Shown: positions 52,295 through 61,719, counted from the first letter of the stretch. The stretch is DNA of 64,000 nucleotides from DASRHT01 sp035293765 (GCA_035293765.1 DATGMF010000090.1:1-64000); one strand, 5' to 3'. Made by a program: numbers and translations. Notes: generated by a model not told the origin, from the letters alone.

Positions 52295-53281
52295 ATGCGT
52301 CATCTGCTGCGCCGGGTGGTGTTCTACCTGGCAGCTCTGTGGGCATCCCTGACCGTGAATTTTATTTTGCCGCGGCTCGCGCCTGGAGACCCCGCCTCGG
52401 TGCTGGTTGCGAACATGCAGGGCAGGGTTAATCCACAGCAATTGCAGGCGTTGAAAGAACTGCTGGGAGTAACCAATGAAAGCATCTGGACGCAATATGT
52501 GCGCTACCTGGGAAATCTCTTCCACGGTGACCTGGGGATTTCAACCGCCTATTTTCCCGCTCCGGTTACTACGGTCATCGGTCAGGCGTTGCCCTGGACG
52601 CTGGCGCTGATAGGCTTCGCGACCGTCATCAGCTTTACCCTGGGCACGCTGATAGGCGCGCTCGTCGCCTGGAAGCGCGATACTGCGCTGGACAGCGCGG
52701 TTACTCCCCTGCTCACCTTTTTATCGGCCATTCCGTACTTCTGGTTGGCGCTGCTTCTGCTTTATGTGCTGGGTTATTCGCTTAGCTGGTTTCCTCTGAG
52801 CGGCGCTTATGATGCCAATAACGTGGCGCCCGGTCTGAACGGCGATTTTCTGGTGAGCGCGGCCCAACATGCTGTGCTGCCGGTGCTGGCAATCGTCATC
52901 AGCTCCATTGCTGGCTGGCTCCTGGCGATGCGCAATGCGATGATTACCACGCTCTCTGAGGATTACGTGTTGATGGCTCAGGCGAAGGGTCTGGTGGAGT
53001 GGCGCGTGATGCTGGCCTATGCGGCGCGCAACGCCGTATTGCCGAGTGTGACCGGCTTCGCGCTCTCGCTCGGATTCGTTATCAGCGGCTCGCTGTTGAC
53101 GGAAATAGTGTTCTCGTATCCAGGGATCGGATTCATCCTCCTGACGGCCTCGCAGCGCGAAGATTTTCCGCTGATGCAGGGAATTTTCCTGCTGATCGCC
53201 GTAGCCATCCTGGCGAGCAACTTCCTGACCGATCTCGCCTACGTCTACCTGGACCCGCGTGTCAGGCATGAAAGGGGGTAA
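52295..53281 (+). CDS. ABC transporter permease, DppB type
   Basis: A 328-aa membrane permease with six predicted helices. The N-terminus HLLRRVVFYLAALWASL and NFILPRLAPGDPA are typical of DppB/OppB. The EAA-like ATPase-contact loop is seen near the middle to end (SEDYVLMAQAKGLVEWRVM). ATG 52295 has GGGAGAG upstream; a TTG start further upstream lies in the repeat. The second permease gene follows within 3 bp. Confidence 0.92.
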   Translation: MRHLLRRVVFYLAALWASLTVNFILPRLAPGDPASVLVANMQGRVNPQQLQALKELLGVTNESIWTQYVRYLGNLFHGDLGISTAYFPAPVTTVIGQALPWTLALIGFATVISFTLGTLIGALVAWKRDTALDSAVTPLLTFLSAIPYFWLALLLLYVLGYSLSWFPLSGAYDANNVAPGLNGDFLVSAAQHAVLPVLAIVISSIAGWLLAMRNAMITTLSEDYVLMAQAKGLVEWRVMLAYAARNAVLPSVTGFALSLGFVISGSLLTEIVFSYPGIGFILLTASQREDFPLMQGIFLLIAVAILASNFLTDLAYVYLDPRVRHERG

Positions 53282-53284
53282 GCG

Positions 53285-54208
53285 ATGAGTTTTTCTGCTG
53301 GCAAGGCATGGCGCTGGCTGTATGCACATCCCAAAGTTGCCGTTGGCCTGGGCATTGTCGGCTTTTTCCTGCTGGTAGGGTTAATCGGGCCGCTCATCTT
53401 TCGCAATCCCAATGCGATGGATTCAGCCAGCGCAATGGCTGCCCCGTCGAGTGCGCACTGGTTTGGTACCACGCAGACAGGACAGGATGTATTCCAGCAG
53501 GTCGTGGTCGGAACGCGCACCTCGCTGATCCTCTGCCTGGGCATCGGGTTGACGGCGACCGTGCTTTCGGTCGTAGTGGGGATGCTGGCGGGCTACTTTG
53601 GCGGCCTGGTAGATGATGTGTTGTCCTTGTTTATCAACATGTTTCTGGTCATCCCCGCGCTGCCACTGGCGGTTGTACTCTCCGGCTACTTCCCGGCTGC
53701 CGGTACCACGGCTATCTTCGTCGTGCTGCTGTTGACAGGCTGGCCGTGGGGGGCGCGTGTGATTCGGGCGCAAACGCTCTCGCTGCGCGAGCGCGATTTC
53801 GTCACGTCCGCGAGTTGCTCTGGTGAGTCTTTTTGGCGTATCATCTTCTTTGAGATTTTTCCCAACGAGATCGCCATTGTGACCTCCAGTTTTGTGGGCA
53901 CAGTTCTCTTTGCCATCCTGGCCGACGTGGGTCTGGAGTATATCGGGCTGGGCGATCCCACCGGTACAGGTTGGGGCACGATGCTTTACTGGGCGCAGAA
54001 TAGCGACTCGCTGGTGCAGGGTATGTGGTGGTGGTTTGTGGCTCCCGGCGCCTGCGTTGCCCTGTTGGGCGCGGGCCTCTCGCTGATTAATTTTGGTATT
54101 GATGAGCTGGCAAATCCCAAATTGCGCAAAGAGCGGAAGCCGAAAGTCAGGCAGCTCGCTCCCAGCAATAAAGCCATTGAAGAGCGCGTTGAAAAGGTCG
54201 CAGTCTAG
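53285..54208 (+). CDS. ABC transporter permease, DppC type
   Basis: A 307-aa permease of the DppC/OppC kind: AWRWLYAHPKVAVGLGIVGF, then HWFGTTQTGQDVFQQVVVGTR (given in part) and the EAA loop SLRERDFVTSASCSGESFWRI. It has six helices. The operon lacks its own ATPase gene in this window, so a shared MsiK-like or DppDF-type ATPase encoded elsewhere is likely. A repeat element separates it from the GH1 gene. Confidence 0.92.
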   Translation: MSFSAGKAWRWLYAHPKVAVGLGIVGFFLLVGLIGPLIFRNPNAMDSASAMAAPSSAHWFGTTQTGQDVFQQVVVGTRTSLILCLGIGLTATVLSVVVGMLAGYFGGLVDDVLSLFINMFLVIPALPLAVVLSGYFPAAGTTAIFVVLLLTGWPWGARVIRAQTLSLRERDFVTSASCSGESFWRIIFFEIFPNEIAIVTSSFVGTVLFAILADVGLEYIGLGDPTGTGWGTMLYWAQNSDSLVQGMWWWFVAPGACVALLGAGLSLINFGIDELANPKLRKERKPKVRQLAPSNKAIEERVEKVAV

Positions 54209-54238
54209 CAGTCTAAAGGACTACCTTTCCGCCGACCG

Positions 54239-54286
54239 TAGGGGTAGGGCTGGCCCCTGCCCTCCCACGATGAATCGGGGAGCTAC
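54239..54286 (+). repeat. Dispersed palindromic repeat, copy 4
   Basis: A hairpin GGGTAGGG/CCCTGCCC (54242-54262) is fused to the core CTCCCACGATGAATCGGGGAG and CTAC (54262-54286). The same two modules occur at 52078 and 52237 but there are separated by about 140 bp. It lies between the permease and GH1 genes. Confidence 0.8.
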
Positions 54287-54327
54287 AGCGTCAGCAGCGT
54301 TGGTCGGCGGAATATAAAGGAGAAATA

Positions 54328-55713
54328 ATGCAAAGTACGAAATATACCCAACCTCGCATGCTTGAGATCCCTTTCATCTTTCCCACGAACTTCTTATGGG
54401 GAGTGTCCACCGCCGCCTATCAGATTGAGGGCGCGGCGTATGAAGACGGACGAGGACCATCAATCTGGGATACGTTCGCGGCAATCCCTGGCAAGGTCTA
54501 TCAAAACCAGACCGGAGCGGTGGCGGCGGATCATTATCATCGCTATCTTGATGATATCGCGCTGATGAAATCGCTGAACCTGGGAGCGTACCGTTTCTCC
54601 ATTGCCTGGCCGCGCATCCTGCCGGAGGGGGTTGGAGCCATCAACCAGGCAGGACTGGATTTTTATGACCGGTTGGTCGATGCTTTGCTCGCGCAAGAGA
54701 TCATCCCTGCGGCAACGCTTTACCACTGGGACCTGCCCCAGGCACTTTCAGATAAAGGCGGCTGGGTGAATCGCGATACCGCCGAGGCTTTCGCCGATTA
54801 TGCCGAGGTGGTTGCGCGCCGCCTGGGTGATCGGGTGGCATTGTGGCAAACGCATAATGAACCCTGGTGCGTCGCCTATCTGGGCTACGGCGTTGGAGAG
54901 CACGCGCCCGGGATTCGGGATCAGTCGGTGGTGGCGGCGGTGGCCCACCACTTGCTGCTTTCCCACGGGCTGGCGCTGCCCCGTCTGCGAGCCAACACAG
55001 CCGCGAGCGCGCAGCTTGGCATAACATTGAATTTTACTCCTGCCTACGCGGGCGACGACCTGCCCGCGACCCGCCTCGCGGTTGAAAAAGCCGAACGCGT
55101 AAATCGCTGGTTTGCCGATCCCATTTTCAAAGGCCAGTATCCTGAGGGCCTCTTCGATGATCTGGGTATTGCACCCCCACCAGTACAGACGGGCGATATG
55201 GAAGTGATCTCCGCGCCTATCGACTTTCTGGGAGTGAACAACTATACGCGTTCGCTTTTCCAGGCAACGGGCGATGGCAGTCAGAGCGTACAGGTTGATC
55301 CGGTGCCTGGCGCGCTATATACCGAGATGCACTGGGAAGTCTATCCTCGTGGGCTGGGCGATTTGCTGATCTGGCTACAGAACGAGTATGCTCCCGAAGC
55401 GTTGTTTGTGGTCGAGAACGGAGCGGCGTTCCCCGACGTCTGGGACGGACAGAGCGACGTGGTCGCCGATCCCCTTCGCGTGGCCTACTTGCGCGACCAT
55501 ATTCAGTCAGTATGGCGAGCCATCGAGCAGGGGGCGAATGTGAAGGGCTACTTCGCCTGGTCCCTGATGGATAACTACGAGTGGGCTTTTGGGTACAGCA
55601 AACGCTTCGGGATAGTCTACATTGACTACCCGAGTCAGCGGCGCATCATCAAAGAAAGCGCCCGCTGGTATGCTGATTTCATCCGCAACCAGCGCCAACT
55701 ATCGCGAGGATAA
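54328..55713 (+). CDS. GH1 beta-glucosidase
   Basis: A 461-aa cytoplasmic family-1 glycosidase with no signal peptide. NFLWGVSTAAYQIEGAAYEDG marks the N-terminus, the acid/base Glu178 lies in THNEPW, and the nucleophile Glu363 in VVENGA. Length and motifs are canonical. AAGGAG precedes the ATG by six bases. It would split imported beta-glucan oligomers to glucose and ends the LacI-controlled operon (after a repeat element that may separate its expression). Confidence 0.95.
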   Translation: MQSTKYTQPRMLEIPFIFPTNFLWGVSTAAYQIEGAAYEDGRGPSIWDTFAAIPGKVYQNQTGAVAADHYHRYLDDIALMKSLNLGAYRFSIAWPRILPEGVGAINQAGLDFYDRLVDALLAQEIIPAATLYHWDLPQALSDKGGWVNRDTAEAFADYAEVVARRLGDRVALWQTHNEPWCVAYLGYGVGEHAPGIRDQSVVAAVAHHLLLSHGLALPRLRANTAASAQLGITLNFTPAYAGDDLPATRLAVEKAERVNRWFADPIFKGQYPEGLFDDLGIAPPPVQTGDMEVISAPIDFLGVNNYTRSLFQATGDGSQSVQVDPVPGALYTEMHWEVYPRGLGDLLIWLQNEYAPEALFVVENGAAFPDVWDGQSDVVADPLRVAYLRDHIQSVWRAIEQGANVKGYFAWSLMDNYEWAFGYSKRFGIVYIDYPSQRRIIKESARWYADFIRNQRQLSRG

Positions 55714-55736
55714 AGAGACTGGCAGGGTGATTCCTG

Positions 55737-56120
55737 CTATTTGTGCAGCGTTTCTGGCAAAGCGCGATCTTTGGGAAAGAAACGGATGGACAGAGAATTG
55801 ACGCAGTGGCGCACATTTTTTGCGGTGAACCGTTCTCCTGTGAACACATGTCCCAGGTGTGCGCCGCAGTTGGCGCATTGAATCTCTGTCCTTCTTCCAT
55901 CAGGATCGGGCACGCGACTGACGGCATCAGGGTAATTTTCATCGAAGCTGGGCCAGCCGCAGCCAGCATCAAATTTGCTTTTGGATGAAAACAGCGGCGC
56001 GTTGCATTGGCGACACAGAAAGGTGCCGTCTTCATAAAAATCCTCGTATTCACCGCTAAAAGGGGCTTCCGTGCCTTTGCCAAGAATAACCCGTTGCTCT
56101 TCGGGAGTTAATGGATTCAT
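55737..56120 (-). CDS. msrB: Peptide methionine (R)-S-oxide reductase MsrB
   Basis: A 127-aa repair enzyme that reduces methionine-R-sulfoxide. The two zinc CxxC pairs are CRQCNAP and CANCGAH, the substrate loop is AGCGWPSFDENY, and the catalytic cysteine is in VRHCVNSLSIRF. The usual RSGTGWPSF reads KFDAGCGWPSF, a common variant. The gene is convergent with GH1 and stands alone. Confidence 0.93.
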   Translation of the reverse strand: MNPLTPEEQRVILGKGTEAPFSGEYEDFYEDGTFLCRQCNAPLFSSKSKFDAGCGWPSFDENYPDAVSRVPDPDGRRTEIQCANCGAHLGHVFTGERFTAKNVRHCVNSLSIRFFPKDRALPETLHK

Positions 56121-56255
56121 CGTTCGTCCCTTTCATGGTTATTATCAATGCCGTTTGAGCATCTCTCTCTGATAGTAAATAGTGCTCTCCAAATTATACC
56201 ATTGAGCTGGTTACAATTGCCAAGCGTACCTCCGTGGCATTTTAGCGCGATGTGG

Positions 56256-57341
56256 TCAGGCGGCCTGCCAGGGGGAGTCAACAGATAGCTGAAGAAACTG
56301 CCCATAGCGGTTGGCCGACGCGGCGAAGGCGCCAGTCTCAGTATCGCTCAAAGATATAAAGGGGTTGGCTTCGATGATAACGGAGTTTTTCTTGAATGTG
56401 CGCTTCCAGGTCCCAATAACCTGACCATCGAGCACCATCATGCTCCCCAGGAGGCCGCTTCGCGGATCGAGTTTATGGGTATGGGTGGCATCAAAGATGG
56501 CCCGGCGGTCTGTATAGCCAACGGTGTATTCATCGTAGTTTGGCAACAGGTAAGCCGTTTGGGCATGTGCCTGCGGCGCCGACGCTGCGACAAACCAGTA
56601 GGTCTGGTCGCCGATGGTTTCGTGCTGCAAATGGGATGCCGCCAGCGCGAGACCTGTTCTCACATCAACTCCCGTCAGCCCCGACCACCAGACGCAGTCT
56701 TGCACAGTCGCGGGACCGTGGCTGCGAAAGTAGCGCAGGATCAGTTCCGCCAGTGCTTCCTCGCGGGAGAAAGACCTGGCGTGAGGCGCTCGCTCACTCA
56801 GCAGCGCATAGGTGAACTGCTTGCCGCGCCGCGCTCCACTACAGATCACGCCGTCCAGTTCTGCTCGCATCATAATATGAATGAGCCGCAGGCCGCTTGC
56901 TGCGGCAATGCCTGCCTGCTCAAGCGTCGAGGCCAGTTCGTCGCGAGTGAGCTGCTTGCCGCCTTGTAATGCCGTTGCCAGCACAGCGTTTGTCTGTTTG
57001 AACGCGGCCTCATCTAATGCGAGCCTTCGATCATAGGGGGCATTGCTTGCCCGTACGCGGGGAGCCGTCAGGGTGAGGAGCCAGCCAATATCAGCCGGAG
57101 AGACCAGATGCCAGGTGGGGCGCATTACATGGGTGCGCAGGATGGTTCCATCGGCAAAAGCCTGCTCAAGGTCATTATCTGTTACCTCTGGCAGGCGCAG
57201 GCCGAGCGCCCATTTGGCTGCCGCGAATTCCTGGGCCTGGACTGCCCCGAACCACTCCACAAGGGCTTGAGGAGTTTCCGATACATGCTGCGTAAGTTGT
57301 TGTTGGTGAAGTCGCTGCTGTGCAATATTCAGAGTCATCAT
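56256..57341 (-). CDS. AlkZ-like winged-helix DNA glycosylase family protein
   Basis: A 361-aa member of the HTH_42 (PF06224) family, which includes AlkZ/YcaQ-type glycosylases that unhook interstrand cross-links or remove alkylated bases, often as self-resistance to genotoxic natural products. The QxQ catalytic motif is seen in GAVQAQEFAAAKWALGLR, and a conserved RPTWHLVS and LPNYDEYTVGY follow. MMTLNIAQ at 57341 is preferred as start over a longer frame to 57428. It lies just left of the putative biosynthetic cluster and could be a resistance gene, though this is speculative. Confidence 0.85.
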   Translation of the reverse strand: MMTLNIAQQRLHQQQLTQHVSETPQALVEWFGAVQAQEFAAAKWALGLRLPEVTDNDLEQAFADGTILRTHVMRPTWHLVSPADIGWLLTLTAPRVRASNAPYDRRLALDEAAFKQTNAVLATALQGGKQLTRDELASTLEQAGIAAASGLRLIHIMMRAELDGVICSGARRGKQFTYALLSERAPHARSFSREEALAELILRYFRSHGPATVQDCVWWSGLTGVDVRTGLALAASHLQHETIGDQTYWFVAASAPQAHAQTAYLLPNYDEYTVGYTDRRAIFDATHTHKLDPRSGLLGSMMVLDGQVIGTWKRTFKKNSVIIEANPFISLSDTETGAFAASANRYGQFLQLSVDSPWQAA

Positions 57342-57437
57342 AGCGCATTCGTTTCCTGTTCTGTCTCCATCTAGAGATCCATCTTTGGGAGATTGTCCGG
57401 TCCTCATCTTAACATAGAAAGAGGGCAAAACTGATCC

Positions 57438-57947
57438 CTATTTTTCGAGAGGGCTCCATGTGCGCACTTTTATCGCGTGGATACGGAAGAGCGCAGTTGT
57501 GGTCAGTTTTTGATAATCTTCCGGGCGACCTGTAATAATGATATATTCGTTGTCCTGATCAATACGGGCTAATCCGTCTAATAATGCCCGGGTAGCAAAA
57601 AGCATCCCGCCAGCTTCTTTTTCTGCAATGAGCATATCAATAGCTACGCGCGTGTTTCCCTCCTTATATATTGGCATATATTGGCTCTCATTTGTCCAGG
57701 CAATCGCGCAAACTTTTTGCCAGATCCTGGGCATATCTGGTGCGACCTGTGACATGCGTACCCGGCACCATATAGATGTCAACATTGTGCCAGCCAGAAT
57801 GCGCTCCCAGTCTTTCCGGCGCCGCGCGTCGTCCTCTCTGGTCCAGAAAACAGCTATCCGACCGGCGTAAAGAGTAATGTTGTAGGAAGCAGCCCACCAG
57901 TTAAAGATGCTCAAGTAGTTCTGGCGCAAATTTTCTATGGGAGGCAA
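57438..57947 (-). pseudogene. Fragment resembling a glycosyltransferase start
   Basis: The C-terminal 75 residues of this 169-aa frame (RVAIDMLIAEKEAGGMLFAT, then DNEYIIITGRPEDYQKL) look like the beginning of a GT4-type glycosyltransferase, whose N-terminus normally is MRIAID...GG. Here it is preceded by about 95 residues of unrelated, Trp-rich text and stops soon after, with no GT-B domains. A second frame (57688-57897) with PGTHVTGRTRYAQDLAKSL overlaps it. I read this as a decayed, possibly doubly frameshifted glycosyltransferase remnant; a genuine short gene is not excluded. Confidence 0.35.
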
Positions 57948-58152
57948 TAACGATTGAAAATTGGGATGGGCGGCTTCAACCTCTCTATTCTCTCAGCGTA
58001 ATATATCAATATAAAAGCCATAGGAATTCGTATACTAATTGGTAAGGGGCCAACCTTATCTGATCAAGATAGCTGTACTTTAGCCGCTTTCCTTACTTTT
58101 GGCAAGTCATCTCTTCCAACCAGGAACGCCTGGGCATGATGCGGATAAGTGC
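57948..58152. other. Short intergenic gap
   Basis: About 200 bp between the glycosyltransferase-like fragment and the antiporter gene. It is AT-rich near 58000-58040. No gene, hairpin or repeat was recognised. Confidence 0.4.
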
Positions 58153-59346
58153 TTAATACCCAAATAAAAGGAGAAGGGGCGATGTCATCATGGTGGTAAC
58201 AACAGCCATGATAACCAGCATAGCAAAAAGTGTGGGGGAAAGTACGCCGAGGTCCAGCCCGATATTAAGAACAATAAGTTCTACTAACCCTCGTGTATTC
58301 ATAAGGATGCCAAAAGTAAGCGCCTCGCGCCAGGACTCTCGCATCATCAAGGCTGCAAGCGCCCCTCCTCCGAGCCTGCCAATACACGCGACCAGCAACA
58401 CAAGGAGACACAGGAGCAGGAGGGCTGGAGAGTGAATCAGGCCAATCTGGGTGCGCAACCCGCTATATGCAAAAAATATGGGAAGAAATAAGGTATCGTT
58501 CACCAGATCAACCCTGCGGATCTGTTCCACAAAAGCAGCCTTACGGGGTAAAATCAGGCCCATCACGAAAGCTCCGAACACAGGATGAATACCTATTGCA
58601 TTTGTCAAATAAGCAGAGAGCAGGAGTAGAAGCATCGTCATCACAATCGGCAGTTGCTGCGATTGTAATCGACGCTCAGCCCAGATCAGCAATGGGCGAA
58701 CGAGGGCGAACATGATGAGAATAAAGAGAATGACGCAGGCTAGCGTCACAACGACAGAAAGCAAACCTCTGGCGTAAATGACGGCGATAACAAGCGCCAG
58801 CAAACACCAGGCGAGCACATCACCAATGGCGGCGCAAGTCAACGCCAGGGTACCAACTCTGGTATTAGTCATCTGTTTTTCTACAAGCAGACGAGCCAGG
58901 ACGGGGAAAGCTGTAATTGCCATCGCGGTTCCCACCATGAGAAGAAAAGAAAATTGCGTCGCACGATTGCCCGCGAAGTCTGGATACAGGAAGAGCGCCA
59001 ACGTGGCTCCAGTTAGTAGTGGCAGCAAAACGCTACTCAAAGAGGCGATAATAGCTTTGCGATGCTGAGTAAGCATTGCCTGTGTATCCAGGCGGGCGCC
59101 CAGGGAGAACATGTAGATGATCAGCCCAACATCACCAAAAGTTTGCAATGTGGGAAGTGCGTTAGCAGGAAAAAGCGTCGCCTCCAGGCCAGGAAGTACA
59201 CTTCCCAACAATGATGGTCCCAGCACTAACCCTGCGAGAATCTCCCCAACTACCCATTGTTGACCAATACGTTGGCACAGGACACCGCAGAGCTGTACGG
59301 TGGCAAGAATGACAATTAACTGGAGCAGAATTTGTCCTGTTAGCAT
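58153..59346 (-). CDS. CPA2-type cation:proton antiporter
   Basis: A 397-aa integral membrane protein with about 12 helices, of the Kef/NapA-like monovalent cation:H+ antiporter family. VVGEILAGLVLGPSLLG and GDVGLIIYMFSLGARLD (helices 2-3), the IGDVLAWCLLALV ion-site helix, and ILMNTRGLVELIVLNIGLDLG are typical. No TrkA-type regulatory domain follows. Similar antiporters are often found in antibiotic clusters and may take part in export or ion balance. Confidence 0.9.
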   Translation of the reverse strand: MLTGQILLQLIVILATVQLCGVLCQRIGQQWVVGEILAGLVLGPSLLGSVLPGLEATLFPANALPTLQTFGDVGLIIYMFSLGARLDTQAMLTQHRKAIIASLSSVLLPLLTGATLALFLYPDFAGNRATQFSFLLMVGTAMAITAFPVLARLLVEKQMTNTRVGTLALTCAAIGDVLAWCLLALVIAVIYARGLLSVVVTLACVILFILIMFALVRPLLIWAERRLQSQQLPIVMTMLLLLLSAYLTNAIGIHPVFGAFVMGLILPRKAAFVEQIRRVDLVNDTLFLPIFFAYSGLRTQIGLIHSPALLLLCLLVLLVACIGRLGGGALAALMMRESWREALTFGILMNTRGLVELIVLNIGLDLGVLSPTLFAMLVIMAVVTTMMTSPLLLLFGY

Positions 59347-59455
59347 TGCTCTCGGATTGTGCGATGCATTGATACTTCCTCATTGCATAAGACAAACGCA
59401 AAACGGGGGTGGAACATCGTACGCTATATTGTCCAGGGAAAGCAATTCAGGGGCT

Positions 59456-60640
59456 TCAGGACGACGGTTTCGGTTCTAACGATGTTACCCGTTTGCGGCT
59501 ACTCATAACCAGTAAAGCCGCTGTGATACCCAGAATACCGCAGAGTACCCATAAGCTTTTAGGATTCCATGTAAACAGGAGCGCGCCAAGTACTGGCCCA
59601 AGAACCTGCCCTATGCCCCACATTAAGCTCCATATCCCGTTGTAGCGACCGCGTAAGCGTTCTGGCGCAAGCGCCGCTACATAAGCGTAGGAGACGGGAG
59701 CATGGACCATCTCTCCAACTGTCCAGGTCACTGTTGTGAGAAAAAGGAGATAAATGTTACTGGCGAACGCGGTAAGCCCAAAGCCCAGCCCGACCAGGAG
59801 CATGCCGCATGCGATAACCGGTTGCATTGGCAGCTTCTTAGTAATGCTACTGACGGGTAGTTCCAGGAACACGATGAGCGTGCCATTGACCGAGATCAAC
59901 AGTCCATAAATCACGCTGGAAAAGCCGAATGCCTTTACCTGTAGTGACAGCGAGGAGAGAAACTGGAAATAGATAAAAGCTGTAGCAACGCTGGCGAGAA
60001 GGAAAAAAAGAAAGCTTCGGTCAGTGCGAAAGTAGCGCCAGAAATCATCTACCGCCTGCTGCTGTTCTTTAGGGCCAGCTTTCTCCGGCGGCAGCGCGAA
60101 AAGCATGAGAAAACCAAAAACCATTGATGTGAGCGCATCGCCGATAAAAATCAGCAAAAAGAAGCGCGCAGCCAGGAAACCTGCGATGGCCGGACCAATG
60201 GCAACACCCAGATTGATCGCAAGTCGGTAAAGCGCAAACGTAGTAACGTGTTTTTCCGGTGGCACGAGATCGGCAATGAGAACATTCGTTGCCGGTCGGT
60301 ATAATTCTGAAGCTGCCCCCGCAGCTATCGAAAGCATAACAATCACTGGCAGTATAGCAGCCTGCGAGAGTAGCAGCACACTAACTGCCGAGGAGAACAT
60401 AGAAAGGATGACCGTCTTACGCCTGCCAATTTTATCGGTAAGAATGCCTCCCAGAGAGGTTGCTCCCACAGCCCCTACACCATATGCCCCTACGGTGAGC
60501 CCTGCCTCCGTTGCTGAATATCCTTTTGAGACAAGATATAGAGCAAGAAAGAAACTCACAAAGCTCCCGAAGCGGTTAACAAACGCTCCAAGCAGCAAGA
60601 TCCACAATGCTCGTGGCAGTCCCATTTTTGCCCTTATCAT
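59456..60640 (-). CDS. MFS transporter
   Basis: A 394-aa major-facilitator protein with about 12 helices. LGAFVNRFGSFVSFFLALYLVSKG is helix 1, and GGILTDKIGRRKTVILSMF is the loop-2/3 signature. SLVF-like drug-pump motifs follow in the central part (VGEMVHAPVSYAYVAALAPE near residue 320, GRYNGIWSLMWGIGQVLGP). It lies in the putative RiPP cluster and is a candidate exporter of the product. The next gene upstream (acyltransferase) is about 30 bp away, so they likely form an operon. Confidence 0.9.
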   Translation of the reverse strand: MIRAKMGLPRALWILLLGAFVNRFGSFVSFFLALYLVSKGYSATEAGLTVGAYGVGAVGATSLGGILTDKIGRRKTVILSMFSSAVSVLLLSQAAILPVIVMLSIAAGAASELYRPATNVLIADLVPPEKHVTTFALYRLAINLGVAIGPAIAGFLAARFFLLIFIGDALTSMVFGFLMLFALPPEKAGPKEQQQAVDDFWRYFRTDRSFLFFLLASVATAFIYFQFLSSLSLQVKAFGFSSVIYGLLISVNGTLIVFLELPVSSITKKLPMQPVIACGMLLVGLGFGLTAFASNIYLLFLTTVTWTVGEMVHAPVSYAYVAALAPERLRGRYNGIWSLMWGIGQVLGPVLGALLFTWNPKSLWVLCGILGITAALLVMSSRKRVTSLEPKPSS

Positions 60641-60672
60641 AGCCCGTTCCCCTTTGAGTGAATATAAATCAA

Positions 60673-61719
60673 TCAGGAGGACCTTTCAGGTTTGCTAAGC
60701 GAAGCATAGAGTGGAACTGCTCTCAAACCCAGCTTCTCTTTTACGCTAGAGTTACCCCTTCCACCCTCTAAAAGGGTCATGCCAGAGGTGATGGCATAAT
60801 GTATTGCTTCCTGAAATCCGACATAATATGGGCTAAAAGAGGTGAGGTCATAGCGCATACCGCCAGCCCATACATGGAAACAGCGCTGATCGGTGAGGCA
60901 GACCAACGCCCCAACCAGGCGATTATCAAGCTTGACGGCGACTATTTTTACCTTTTCTCCGACCCGGTTGATGAAATCGCCAAAGGTTTCAGCAGGATAA
61001 TGATATTCGGTGCCGAATCTTGCCGCAGTGGAACGGCATAGCCGCACAACCTCTTCAAGGTCACGTTCGTCAAATGGAGGCGCAAGAATCTCGGTTGTTG
61101 CATGATTCTCATGCAGACGCTTGTACTGTCTGCGCAACTCCGCTCGTACTTTACCGGGGAGCAGCTCAAGATAGCTATCAATTGTCTGCATGCCCGTTAG
61201 ATCAAGACGGAAGTGCTCCCATGCCATAGAGCAGGGCATAAGTCCCACTGCCGAGAACAGGTCTACGGAATTGCGCGAACTGCCAATATTGAGAAAACCA
61301 TACCAGGATGTCTTCCACTCTCTGGCTATCTTCGCTAAGGCGTTACAGGCTACCTCAACAACTTCCTGGGACTCCACGGTCATCGGTAGGCATGTATCAT
61401 AGCAGTGCCAGAAGTGGCTAAACACTCCAAGTCGGCTCTTCCCTTGAAGCAGAGGGAGATTGTCCGAAACGACTCCCAGGCTTACCAGATCAAGCGCATC
61501 CTGCACATAGGCAGGGATAACTGCGAGCGGCTGATTACTCTGCTCATCTTTTACCATAAGATATACAGCCTGTAGAAAAGTTTCCAAAGGCGCATGCTCA
61601 AAGGCATGTAGTAGATCATATTGGTAAAAGATAGGCGCTCGCGCCTCCTTGATAACTCCATCCCACTCTTCTTTATCGACGGTAGAAATTCGTTCAAAGC
61701 ACTCAACTTTAAGCGGCAT
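60673..61719 (-). CDS. FemAB/GNAT-like acyl- or aminoacyltransferase
   Basis: A 348-aa protein resembling the peptidogalycan-type or FemAB-like N-acyltransferases (double GNAT fold). The first half contains FYQYDLLHAFEHAPLETFL and HFWHCYDTCLPM; the second has VRAELRRQYKRLHENHATTE and the closing YVGFQEAIHYAITSGM, EGGRGNSSVKEKLGLRAVPLYASL, as in family members that transfer amino acids from tRNA or acyl groups. In this cluster it might acylate the peptide product. ATG 61719 is preferred over GTG 61725. Confidence 0.72.
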   Translation of the reverse strand: MPLKVECFERISTVDKEEWDGVIKEARAPIFYQYDLLHAFEHAPLETFLQAVYLMVKDEQSNQPLAVIPAYVQDALDLVSLGVVSDNLPLLQGKSRLGVFSHFWHCYDTCLPMTVESQEVVEVACNALAKIAREWKTSWYGFLNIGSSRNSVDLFSAVGLMPCSMAWEHFRLDLTGMQTIDSYLELLPGKVRAELRRQYKRLHENHATTEILAPPFDERDLEEVVRLCRSTAARFGTEYHYPAETFGDFINRVGEKVKIVAVKLDNRLVGALVCLTDQRCFHVWAGGMRYDLTSFSPYYVGFQEAIHYAITSGMTLLEGGRGNSSVKEKLGLRAVPLYASLSKPERSS

